Below are positions 14,412 through 20,982 of a stretch of 24,743 nt of DNA, one piece after another (position 1 is the stretch's first letter; each line of letters starts with the position of its first letter). This stretch comes from a virus, in IMG/VR virus record IMGVR_UViG_3300007540_000098, positions 1 to 24,743 of that record; one strand, written 5' to 3'. The notes below the pieces were generated by a model. The model was not told where the DNA came from, made no database searches, and worked only from the letters and a program-made list of their open reading frames with translations. Made by a program: the position numbers and the translations under genes.

Positions 14412-14483
14412 AATTTATTGGTATATTATACTTATTTAATAGTTTTGTTGTAATGTTATTGTTCCACTGCGTTCCACAATAAC
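14412..14483. repeat. 72-base direct repeat, copy B
   Basis: Exact second copy of 14302-14373, carrying its own conserved-core hairpin (14455-14483). A partial third unit follows: the hairpin at 14492-14518 and CTTATTTAATAG at 14523-14534. Confidence 0.95.
14455..14483 (-). repeat. Conserved-core hairpin element, copy 2
   Basis: An 8-bp stem, GTTATTGT/ACAATAAC, around the minus-strand core GGAACGCAGTGGA, identical to copy 3. Confidence 0.85.
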
Positions 14484-14491
14484 AAGCGTGT

Positions 14492-14518
14492 TTATTGTTC
14501 CACTGCGTTCCACAATAA
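14492..14518 (-). repeat. Conserved-core hairpin element, copy 1
   Basis: TTATTGT (14492-14498) and ACAATAA (14512-14518) form a 7-bp stem around the same core; the eighth pair is lost. It lies closest to the minus-strand promoter. Confidence 0.82.
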
Positions 14519-14561
14519 CCAGCTTATTTAATAGATTTGATTTTATTGTTTTTATTTAAAT

Positions 14562-14591
14562 ATTATAATCTTTATACAATTCGCCTGTCAA
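14562..14591 (-). promoter_or_regulatory. Consensus sigma70 promoter with palindrome at the -35
   Basis: On the minus strand an exact TTGACA (14591-14586) and an exact TATAAT (14567-14562) are 18 bases apart. Transcription would start near 14555 and run left through all four hairpin elements to the hairpin at 14219-14236. The -35 hexamer lies in the centre of the inverted repeat ATTCGC/GCGAAT (14579-14584 and 14592-14597), a natural operator position. Confidence 0.75.
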
Positions 14592-14666
14592 GCGAATATG
14601 CATTTTTGTTTTATGCATTGTATATGTAAACCTATTTAAAGGATTAAGGCAGGCCCGGCGAATTGT
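14576..14666 (+). other. Long-range inverted repeat with competing local hairpin
   Basis: ACAATTCGCC (14576-14585) pairs perfectly with GGCGAATTGT (14657-14666), and the latter is followed by CCTTTTTATT. The 5' arm can instead form a local hairpin, ATTCGC/GCGAAT (14579-14597). The two structures exclude each other. An inner hairpin ATGCAT/ATGCAT (14598-14618) lies between the arms. Confidence 0.65.
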
Positions 14667-14905
14667 CCTTTTTATTACAGTATTTTCGGGCGCAATCATT
14701 ATCTTAGCTTATACAACAACTAAGTGATTTGTAGGGTTTGTATCACTACTCTCTGGAGACTTTTATTTTAAGGTTCTTGTCTACCTTCAGAACCACTATA
14801 TATCTTACTATAGAATTTTTAGGAAGCCGTCTCGTATTCGACTTGATGTACATCTCATTAATTGCCTGCACCAGCATGATATTTAAGTATATTTGTATTT
14901 TTTGC

Positions 14906-14934
14906 TTTACATTCATAACATAAATGTATATATT
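14906..14934 (+). promoter_or_regulatory. Sigma70-like promoter before the 31-aa ORF and gp55
   Basis: TTTACA (14906-14911) and TATATT (14929-14934) are 17 bases apart, 25 bases before the ATG at 14959. It probably drives the membrane peptide and the gp55-47-46 operon. Confidence 0.6.
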
Positions 14935-14958
14935 AGTCTATAGAGAAAGGAATAAAAA

Positions 14959-15054
14959 ATGATGTATTTCATATTTGTAGGATTTTTATTCACATTATCA
15001 ACGTTTGTTGGAGCCTATCTTTTATATTATCATGGAGACAGCGACATCCTATAA
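14959..15054 (+). CDS. Small single-span membrane peptide, 31 residues
   Basis: The frame ATG ATG TAT TTC to CTA TAA encodes 31 residues. Residues 3-24 are hydrophobic (FIFVGFLFTLSTFVGAYLLY) and form one likely membrane span; the end HGDSDIL is short and polar. AAAGGA lies 8 bases before the ATG and a promoter sits at 14906-14934, so translation is likely. Its role is unknown; small membrane peptides in T4-like phages include lysis and superinfection modulators, but nothing identifies this one. Confidence 0.6.
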   Translation: MMYFIFVGFLFTLSTFVGAYLLYYHGDSDIL

Positions 15055-15057
15055 GTT

Positions 15058-15065
15058 TATTTATA
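15058..15065 (-). promoter_or_regulatory. Possible antisense late promoter
   Basis: An exact TATAAATA on the minus strand in the gap before gp55, pointing left across the membrane peptide gene and the non-coding island. It could give a late antisense transcript, or be a chance match. Confidence 0.3.
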
Positions 15066-15088
15066 GTAAAATCACGAAAAGGAGATGA

Positions 15089-15619
15089 ATGTTAGTTAAA
15101 AAAACAAGAAAAAGACTAAAAAACAGGGATAAATCTAGGGATTATGTGGATGGTCCTACATTACAGAAAAATTTAGTTGATTGGTACGAATCTGGTGAAA
15201 AAGAAGCACCAATGATCGTATATAATGCATTATTACAGATAATTAATAGATTAGCAAGTAGTGGTAAATTTTCTGGTTATTCATATATTGATGAAATGAA
15301 GGAAGATGCAACTGTGGCTGTACTCGCTGCTTTGATGCATAAAAAATATAAAATAAATCATGAAAATCCAAATCCTTTCGCATATTTTACACAAATTGCA
15401 TTCAATGCTTTTATTAATGTTATAAATATCGAAAAGAAACAATCATATTTAAAACACAAATCGTTGTTAATACATCAGCATGAATCATATATGAATAATG
15501 AACCAACAAATAAATATGACGATATACTTGATTATGATTTAATTGAGAAATTTGAAAAAAAGAAAGAAAAGAAGCCTAAAAAAGTAAAAAATGAATTGGC
15601 TAATTTTGAAGGAGATTAA
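15089..15619 (+). CDS. 55: gp55 late sigma factor
   Basis: A 176-residue homologue of T4 gp55 (185), the sigma-like factor that directs RNA polymerase to TATAAATA late promoters. The match is clearest at KFSGYSYIDEMKEDATVAVLA (about 60-80; T4 [21 protein letters not shown]) and NPNPFAYFTQIAFNAFINVI (about 93-112; T4 [20 protein letters not shown]). The C-terminus is very basic (KKKEKKPKKVKNELANFEGD) and lacks the SLDFLYE clamp-binding end of T4. AAAAGGAG precedes ATG 15089; an overlapping ATG at 15085 leads to a stop at once. Adjacent gp47/46 follow the T4 order. Confidence 0.88.
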   Translation: MLVKKTRKRLKNRDKSRDYVDGPTLQKNLVDWYESGEKEAPMIVYNALLQIINRLASSGKFSGYSYIDEMKEDATVAVLAALMHKKYKINHENPNPFAYFTQIAFNAFINVINIEKKQSYLKHKSLLIHQHESYMNNEPTNKYDDILDYDLIEKFEKKKEKKPKKVKNELANFEGD

Positions 15620-15620
15620 T

Positions 15621-15776
15621 ATGAATATTTCTAATGAACATCTAATTCCAATGCCTGTACTCGACATTGGAGATAAACTTAAGAATACAAGAATTACGGA
15701 AAGTGAAAAATTCCAGTTAAGGGGTAGAGTATTTGCAATCAAAGAATATTGTGAAAAGGTATTGAAAAATACATGA
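15621..15776 (+). CDS. Small hypothetical protein between gp55 and gp47
   Basis: A 51-residue protein starting MNISNEHLIPMPVLDIGDKL. GAAGGAG lies 7 bases before ATG 15621; the open frame extends further upstream but only as an overlap with gp55. The end (ESEKFQLRGRVFAIKEYCEKVL) is an amphipathic helix. Its TGA overlaps the gp47 ATG (ATGA), so the two are coupled. I recognise no family. Confidence 0.65.
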   Translation: MNISNEHLIPMPVLDIGDKLKNTRITESEKFQLRGRVFAIKEYCEKVLKNT

Positions 15777-16789
15777 AGTATGTCTTGATAACTGATCAAC
15801 ATTTTGGATTAAAAAATGAGTCTGAGAAATTCCATGAGAATTTTCAGTTGTTTTATGACAAAGTTTTTTTCCCATATTTAGAGAAATCTGGTATAAAGAA
15901 TATCATTCATTTGGGTGATGTTTTTCATGCCCGTAAGAAAATTGACACACAAACTCTAGCTCTTGCTAAAAGGTATTTTTTCGATAGATTGGAAGCGATG
16001 GATATTAAGGTTGATATCCTACTTGGAAACCATGATGTATACTACAAAGAATCCAATGTTCCAAATGCACCAGCACTTGTGTTGAAAAATTACAAAAATG
16101 TCACAGTCTATGATAGCTATTATGAGTTGGGTAATATACTTCTACTCCCATGGATAAACAAGAATAATGCTGAAGATGTATATGATATTTTGAAATCCAC
16201 AAAATGTAATGTAGTGATGGCACATCTGGAGCTTAAGGGTTTTAAGTTAAATAAAAAAACAACAACAGATTTTGGTATGAGTCCTAAGATATTTTCAAGA
16301 TTTGATATGGTGTTATCTGGACATTTTCATACAAAACATTCAATAGATCATATTCATTATTTGGGCGCTCCGACTGAACACACTTGGATTGATGTTAATG
16401 ATAAGAAAGGGTTTCATGAATTTGATAGTAAAACACTTGATTTAAAATTCATTGAAAACCCTTATACCATGTTCACTATCATGAAATATGAAGAGAATGT
16501 TGATATTGATTTAACCTTGGTTGAAAATCGATATGTGAAGTTATATGCTGATGGTATAGAGGATAGAACACATTTAAACTCTTTGGTTGATAAAATAGAA
16601 AAAGTATGTTATGATCTTACATTGATTGAAGATAGTAATGTGGACCTTAGTACAGTAGATTCAGAAAATATTGAGGTTGAAGACACCAGTGAAATTATTA
16701 AAAATTACGTGCTTCAACTGGAAAATATACCACATCAGGCTATATACGATTTAATGAATAAAGCATATTTGGAAGCTAATAGTATATGA
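15773..16789 (+). CDS. 47: gp47 recombination nuclease subunit (Mre11-like)
   Basis: A 338-residue phosphoesterase matching T4 gp47 (339 residues). Metal motifs in order: DQHFG (residues 8-12), HLGDVFHARKK (about 46-56), LLGNHD (about 83-88), MAHLE near 150 and SGHFHTKH near 183-190. With gp46 it forms a nuclease that trims DNA ends to make recombinogenic 3' tails and helps degrade host DNA. Its stop overlaps the gp46 start (ATGA), as expected for an obligate partner pair. Confidence 0.93.
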   Translation: MKYVLITDQHFGLKNESEKFHENFQLFYDKVFFPYLEKSGIKNIIHLGDVFHARKKIDTQTLALAKRYFFDRLEAMDIKVDILLGNHDVYYKESNVPNAPALVLKNYKNVTVYDSYYELGNILLLPWINKNNAEDVYDILKSTKCNVVMAHLELKGFKLNKKTTTDFGMSPKIFSRFDMVLSGHFHTKHSIDHIHYLGAPTEHTWIDVNDKKGFHEFDSKTLDLKFIENPYTMFTIMKYEENVDIDLTLVENRYVKLYADGIEDRTHLNSLVDKIEKVCYDLTLIEDSNVDLSTVDSENIEVEDTSEIIKNYVLQLENIPHQAIYDLMNKAYLEANSI

Positions 16790-18495
16790 TTAAATTTAAA
16801 AAAATAAGATATAAGAACTTTTTTAGTGTTGGTAATTCGTTTGCCTCATTTAATTTAAATAAAGTACCAAACACACTTATAGTTGGTAAGAGTGGAGAAG
16901 GTAAATCCACTCTTATTGATGCGTTGACATTTGCCCTATTTGGTAGGGCTTATAGAGACTTGAATAAAAAGCAACTTGTGAATAGCATCAACAAAAAGGG
17001 TTTGTTGGTTGAATTGGCATTTGATGATTATGTTATCAGACGTGGTATTGGTCCCAATGTTTTTGAGATTTATAAAAACAAGGAACTTATAGAGCAAAAA
17101 GCTGATGTAAGAGAATATCAAAAGTATCTTGAAAAGGATATTCTTAAGATGAATTTCAAAACATTTTCACAGATTATCGTTTTGGGGTCTGCATCATTCA
17201 CACCATTTATGAAATTGACTCCAGTTAATAGAAGAGATGTAATTGAAGAATTACTTGATCTGCATATTTTCAGCACGATGGGTTCAATTATCACAAATAA
17301 TATGGATGAGGTAAAAAGAGATTTATCCAAAATTAATACTCAAGTTGAAGTCCTTAAATCAACGATTAGAACTCTAGAAGATGTTATAAAACGTCAAGAT
17401 TCATCTAAGGATTTTTCAAATATAGAAGAAAACATAAAGAATAAGAAACAAGAGATTGCTGAACATGAAGTAGAAGTAGCTAAACTTACTAAAATTAAAG
17501 ATAAAATTAAAAGTAAAATTGATAAATTTCCTGCAACACATACGGATATACAATCAAAACTCAAGATGTATACCAAAAAGATAACAGAGTTGAATACTGA
17601 AATCAATCTATTACTTAAAACAAATAATTTTCTAGATGATAATGATAACTGTCCGGTTTGTAAACAGGGTATTGAAATAAGTCATAAGTCTGATATTAAA
17701 TCAAATAGCACAAAAGTAATTCTCGATCTAGAAAGTAGCATAGAATTAAGTAAAGAAAAACAGAAAAAGGTTAATGATATTCTAACCAAACTCACTGATT
17801 TGGAAGATAAGTATGATGATATAAAAAAGAATATTGCAATCATACATAACTCTATTTCAATAGCTGAAAATTCAATTTCCAGAGATGAAGATAAAATTGA
17901 AATTTTATCTAAAAACGTAGAGAATGAAAACATCTCAACTACTGAACTGGATAACGCAAAATCTGAGATTACAAAATATAATAAAAAATATGAAGAGGTT
18001 AAAACTGATCTGAATAATTTGAAAATATGCAAAGATATTCTTAAGGATTCTGGTATCAAAACCGTAATAATTTCTAAGTATATTCCATTACTTAATGCAT
18101 CTATCAATAAATATTTGGAGCAATTTGATTTGTTTGTATCATTTGAATTGGATGCGGAATTTAATGAAACTATCAAATCAAGGCATAGGGATGCATTTTC
18201 ATACAATTCATTTTCTGAAGGTGAGAAAAGAAGAATTGATTTTTCAATACTCTTGGCCTTCCGGGATATCGCATATAAGAGAAATTCAATTTCAACCAAT
18301 GTATTGATTATTGATGAGTTATTGGATGGTCTGGATGATGATAACAAAGAGAATCTAGAAGAGATAATGAAATGTTTTAAAGACACGAATACAATTTTCA
18401 TATCACATTCAGAGGAAATAAAAAATAAAGATATCTTCAATGTGACGTTTAAAACACAAAAAATTAGCGGATTCACACACTACGAAGAAGTGTAA
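16786..18495 (+). CDS. 46: gp46 recombination nuclease subunit (Rad50-like)
   Basis: A 569-residue SMC/Rad50-type ATPase matching T4 gp46 (560 residues). Walker A is VGKSGEGKST (about 33-42), long coiled coils fill about 175-440, and they are interrupted by the zinc hook CPVC at 289-292. The ABC signature YNSFSEGEKRRIDFS lies near 470-484 and Walker B is VLIIDELLDGLD near 507-518. It powers and regulates the gp47 nuclease. A 264-residue frame on the opposite strand is only its shadow. Confidence 0.94.
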   Translation: MIKFKKIRYKNFFSVGNSFASFNLNKVPNTLIVGKSGEGKSTLIDALTFALFGRAYRDLNKKQLVNSINKKGLLVELAFDDYVIRRGIGPNVFEIYKNKELIEQKADVREYQKYLEKDILKMNFKTFSQIIVLGSASFTPFMKLTPVNRRDVIEELLDLHIFSTMGSIITNNMDEVKRDLSKINTQVEVLKSTIRTLEDVIKRQDSSKDFSNIEENIKNKKQEIAEHEVEVAKLTKIKDKIKSKIDKFPATHTDIQSKLKMYTKKITELNTEINLLLKTNNFLDDNDNCPVCKQGIEISHKSDIKSNSTKVILDLESSIELSKEKQKKVNDILTKLTDLEDKYDDIKKNIAIIHNSISIAENSISRDEDKIEILSKNVENENISTTELDNAKSEITKYNKKYEEVKTDLNNLKICKDILKDSGIKTVIISKYIPLLNASINKYLEQFDLFVSFELDAEFNETIKSRHRDAFSYNSFSEGEKRRIDFSILLAFRDIAYKRNSISTNVLIIDELLDGLDDDNKENLEEIMKCFKDTNTIFISHSEEIKNKDIFNVTFKTQKISGFTHYEEV

Positions 18496-18510
18496 ATATA
18501 AGGAAAATAA

Positions 18511-18996
18511 ATGACATATGAATTAGATGATACGCTTTTACAAACTAAAATGGATGATTTTGATTTTGATAATCCACCAATCGAACCAGTACAACTTGCT
18601 AAAGACCTAAGTGAGTTAATGCTTAGTAAAAATGGTATTGGGTTAGCAGCAAACCAAGTAAATTTACCACATAAAGTATGTGTTATTAGAGGAAATCCAA
18701 TAATAGCTATGTACAATCCACGAATAGTAGACTATAGTGGTAATCAAGTGTATATGGAGGAAGGTTGTCTTTCATATCCAAATCTGATTGTGAAAATTAA
18801 AAGACCAGAGAAAATACGCATAAGATTTGCATATCCAAATGGTGATATTCATACTGAGCAATATACGGGTATGACTGCAAGGATCATGCAACATGAGGTT
18901 GATCATTTGGATGGTATTGTTTTCTATTCAAGGGCTAATAGATATCATAGAGACAAGGGGTTTAAGGATTGGAAGAAGATGAATGCCAAAAAATAA
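18511..18996 (+). CDS. def: Peptide deformylase
   Basis: A 161-residue polypeptide deformylase, which removes the N-formyl group from new proteins. All three motifs are present: GIGLAANQ (42-49), EGCLS (84-88, metal-binding Cys86) and HEVDH (128-132, two metal His and catalytic Glu). Phage-encoded forms are known in marine T4-like phages, where they may sustain synthesis of host photosystem or phage proteins. It is full length for the compact phage type. It is followed by a small overlapping gene. Confidence 0.93.
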   Translation: MTYELDDTLLQTKMDDFDFDNPPIEPVQLAKDLSELMLSKNGIGLAANQVNLPHKVCVIRGNPIIAMYNPRIVDYSGNQVYMEEGCLSYPNLIVKIKRPEKIRIRFAYPNGDIHTEQYTGMTARIMQHEVDHLDGIVFYSRANRYHRDKGFKDWKKMNAKK

Positions 18997-19157
18997 TAAA
19001 AGAATTTTTTGATGTTTTTGATCAAATAGAAACAACTGACAATGATCGTGAAGTTAGGGTGTTTACAATAACCAGCATTAGATGTTTAGAAACACCTAAA
19101 TTACATACAGCAATGGAAAATTTAAGAAATTTAATAAAAGGAGAAATAAATGAGTAA
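18969..19157 (+). CDS. Small hypothetical protein
   Basis: A 62-residue acidic protein whose core (KEFFDVFDQIETTDNDREVRVFTITSIRC) looks like a phage family of unknown function. No ATG fits: the frame opens with TTG at 18969 inside the deformylase gene, with AAGG almost touching it, so the true start is uncertain. The stop overlaps the MazG start. The C-terminal TAMENLRNLIKGEINE is helical. Codon use resembles its neighbours. Confidence 0.6.
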   Translation: MEEDECQKIIKEFFDVFDQIETTDNDREVRVFTITSIRCLETPKLHTAMENLRNLIKGEINE

Positions 19158-19563
19158 AAATTGGGCTGCAGATATTGCAGCAATGCATAATCATTATGGT
19201 GTTCATGATGCAACAAAGGATTTTACTGTAGAAAAATGGTGGAAGTTCGTTGAATTTAGGGTTAAGTTTCTAGAAGAGGAATTAACAGAGCTTAAAGAAG
19301 CGGCTGCTAATAAAGATGCTGAAGAAGTTGTTGATGCTTTAACAGATATGAACGTTGTATCAATTTCAACATTGGATTTGCTTTTGGTTGATGCGGGTAA
19401 GGCATGGGATGCAGTACATAAGACAAACATGAATAAAGCAGTTGGTATCAAAGAAAGCCGACCAAATCCATTAGGTCTACCGGACTTGATTAAACCAGAT
19501 GATTGGGTTGGTCCAAGCCATGATGATAATCATGGAGTGTTGGGTGTGGAAAATGACACCTAA
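19150..19563 (+). CDS. MazG-like nucleotide pyrophosphohydrolase
   Basis: A 137-residue all-alpha NTP pyrophosphohydrolase, which cleaves NTPs to NMP plus PPi. The metal-binding pattern is visible in FLEEELTELKEAAANKDAEEVVDALTD (about 40-66), the E-x-x-E plus E-x-x-D arrangement of MazG-type enzymes. The C-terminal NKAVGIKESRPNPLGLPDL is typical of the phage and PRA-PH-like branch. It may clean the dNTP pool or affect host (p)ppGpp; substrate unknown. AAAGGAG precedes the ATG. Confidence 0.85.
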   Translation: MSKNWAADIAAMHNHYGVHDATKDFTVEKWWKFVEFRVKFLEEELTELKEAAANKDAEEVVDALTDMNVVSISTLDLLLVDAGKAWDAVHKTNMNKAVGIKESRPNPLGLPDLIKPDDWVGPSHDDNHGVLGVENDT

Positions 19564-19765
19564 AGAAAAATATATGGAGCGTAGACGTTTGAGGGCTGAA
19601 CGTCTACTGAAACGAGAACAAGATTATGTAGCCACTGAAGAAAAACATCGAAATGCGAATAAAGAAGATGAAGAAATGCACGATCAAATGAAACGGGCAT
19701 TCACTGCACTTGATCGCATTGCTGATGTTATGGAATTGTGGGCGGATAAACAGGATATATTATGA
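19553..19765 (+). CDS. Small coiled-coil hypothetical protein
   Basis: A 70-residue, very highly charged protein (MTPKEKYMERRRLRAERLLK at the start), probably one long helix followed by a coiled-coil stretch EDEEMHDQMKRAFTALDRIAD. ATG 19553 lies in the last codons of the MazG gene; the longer frame from 19499 is rejected as its upstream part overlaps MazG. Its stop overlaps the next gene (ATGA). No family is recognised. Confidence 0.6.
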   Translation: MTPKEKYMERRRLRAERLLKREQDYVATEEKHRNANKEDEEMHDQMKRAFTALDRIADVMELWADKQDIL

Positions 19766-20058
19766 CAGATAAAGTAAAACAAGAAAGTGTTGACACCATA
19801 GAATCATTGAAAGAACAGATATTAGATTATCAAAGTCTAATAGATGCTTGGGTTTCTACAAATACTACATCTAAAAGTATGTTGAATGAACAGTTTATGG
19901 ATTATGTCAAGGGTTATCTACGCACATCTGTAAATGGTGGTATGCCTGTAGAAGATGCTGATATGGTTATTAGCGTGATTGAGGATATGATACGATTGGG
20001 TTATATATCTACTCTTATAATGGAAATAGTTAATCACTTACGTATAGAAGAAAAATAA
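19762..20058 (+). CDS. Hypothetical protein
   Basis: A 98-residue acidic helical protein with segments ESLKEQILDYQSLIDAWVS and DADMVISVIEDMIRLGYIST. ATG overlaps the stop of the preceding gene (TTATGA), indicating coupling. I see no catalytic motif and do not recognise the family. It is part of the small-gene run between MazG and the methyltransferase. Confidence 0.6.
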   Translation: MTDKVKQESVDTIESLKEQILDYQSLIDAWVSTNTTSKSMLNEQFMDYVKGYLRTSVNGGMPVEDADMVISVIEDMIRLGYISTLIMEIVNHLRIEEK

Positions 20059-20080
20059 ATCAATTTATGATGCAAAGAAA

Positions 20081-20338
20081 ATGGATGGTATTGAAATGTT
20101 AAGAAGAGAAACGTTGTTAATGAGAGCTGTATTTGATGATCTAGCTTTTAATATTGAAAGTGGGACATCTGATAATATATTATCTCATGAAGATGTAATT
20201 GACTTTCTTGTTAATAAAATTAAAGGTATTAATTGGGAATGTTTTGATATTTTAACCAATGAAGAACTTTGTTATCGAGTTGGTCATATTATACAATCAC
20301 AAACATCTACAACTTGTTTTTATTGTGGTGCAACATGA
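20081..20338 (+). CDS. Hypothetical protein with C-terminal CxxC
   Basis: An 85-residue protein. Residues 1-60 are helical and acidic; it ends with TTCFYCGAT, a lone CxxC pair that could join another chain in metal binding. No good Shine-Dalgarno precedes ATG 20081, and ATG 20096 (MLRRETLLM) is an alternative start. Its TGA overlaps the start of the methyltransferase gene (ATGA). The family is not recognised. Confidence 0.55.
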   Translation: MDGIEMLRRETLLMRAVFDDLAFNIESGTSDNILSHEDVIDFLVNKIKGINWECFDILTNEELCYRVGHIIQSQTSTTCFYCGAT

Positions 20339-20982
20339 AGTCAACAACTCTTTCAGATGTATATAGTAAAGTCAATAAAAAATCAAAAACAAGAAGAGTT
20401 AATGATTTATATTCTACTCCGCCATTGGCAACATTTGCTTTAATTAAGACACATGAACCACCAGAGAATATCATTGAACCTTGTGCTGGTATGGGTTATA
20501 TGTCTAAGGAATTGCAATTAAATGGTCATAATGTATGGTCATTTGATTTATTTGAATATGATAATACATTGGTAGATATTAGCACATCCTATGATTGTTT
20601 GGATCATGATTATTCTTTATATGATGGTGTAATCACAAACCCACCATACAAAGATGATATACCACAAAAACTGATAAATAAAACTATAAGTAAGTGTAAT
20701 TTTACTGCCATGGTTCTAAGGACTACATTTCTTGAAAGTGTTGGTAGGAATGAGTTATTCAAATCTAATCCACCTACAGCAGTTTATATTTTATCCGATA
20801 GAATGAATTGTGAATTTGAACATGATTTAAAGAATAAGCAAATCGGTGGAATGGTGTCTTATTCATGGTTTGTTTGGGATAAATCCAAGGATTATACAAA
20901 TCGTATTGAGTGGATTAAATTAAGAGATTTTTATGATGAATGGATGAGATTATCATATAATGCTTACAATACAACAATTTAA
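20335..20982 (+). CDS. DNA adenine-N6 methyltransferase-like protein
   Basis: A 215-residue SAM-dependent methyltransferase. IIEPCAGMGYMSKEL (about 46-60) is the SAM-binding motif I, D71 closes the second strand, and TNPPY (101-105) is the catalytic motif IV typical of amino-methyltransferases acting on adenine (N-P-P-Y). It is small, with no evident target-recognition domain, like phage orphan Dam-type enzymes. It may protect phage DNA from restriction. A long frame starting at 20269 overlaps the previous gene; ATG 20335 is preferred for its ATGA coupling. Its 3' end is overlapped by 23 bases by a GIY-YIG gene. Confidence 0.75.
   Translation: MKSTTLSDVYSKVNKKSKTRRVNDLYSTPPLATFALIKTHEPPENIIEPCAGMGYMSKELQLNGHNVWSFDLFEYDNTLVDISTSYDCLDHDYSLYDGVITNPPYKDDIPQKLINKTISKCNFTAMVLRTTFLESVGRNELFKSNPPTAVYILSDRMNCEFEHDLKNKQIGGMVSYSWFVWDKSKDYTNRIEWIKLRDFYDEWMRLSYNAYNTTI

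Larger units (their letters stand above)
14219..14555 (-). ncRNA. Candidate minus-strand non-coding RNA with repeated hairpins
   Basis: Predicted from the promoter at 14562-14591 and the hairpin terminator at 14219-14236, giving a transcript of about 335 bases. It would contain three hairpins with GGAACGCAGTGGA cores and one with the near-complementary core. No frame of useful length or with a ribosome-binding site is seen along it. The start is written as the larger coordinate because transcription is leftward. Confidence 0.45.
14212..14958. other. Gene-free island with repeats and RNA-like structure
   Basis: About 750 bases with no convincing gene on either strand. It holds, in order, a terminator hairpin, four conserved-core hairpin elements, a 72-base direct repeat, a consensus minus-strand promoter, a long-range inverted repeat and three local hairpins: CTTAG/CTAAG at 14703-14724, AGTGAT/ATCACT at 14723-14747 and GGTTCT/AGAACC at 14772-14794. 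GC-rich motifs stand out from the AT-rich surroundings. A regulated non-coding RNA or a replication-related region fits best; each part is described in its own entry. Confidence 0.7.

Noticed and set aside
14241-14518. CRISPR-like array
   Set aside because: The copies are few, differ in spacing and orientation, and the units between them are partly repeats themselves. No cas genes are present.
14738-14923. 61-residue frame in the non-coding island
   Set aside because: It starts with TTG, lacks a suitable ribosome-binding site, and crosses hairpin arms; composition does not resemble the neighbouring proteins.
15421-15428. TATAAATA inside gp55
   Set aside because: Same reason: it lies in the middle of the coding frame with no nearby gene start.
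17682-18476. 264-residue minus-strand frame inside gp46
   Set aside because: It is the antisense shadow of the gp46 coiled coil, with Ser/Leu/Ile-rich low complexity and no start signals.
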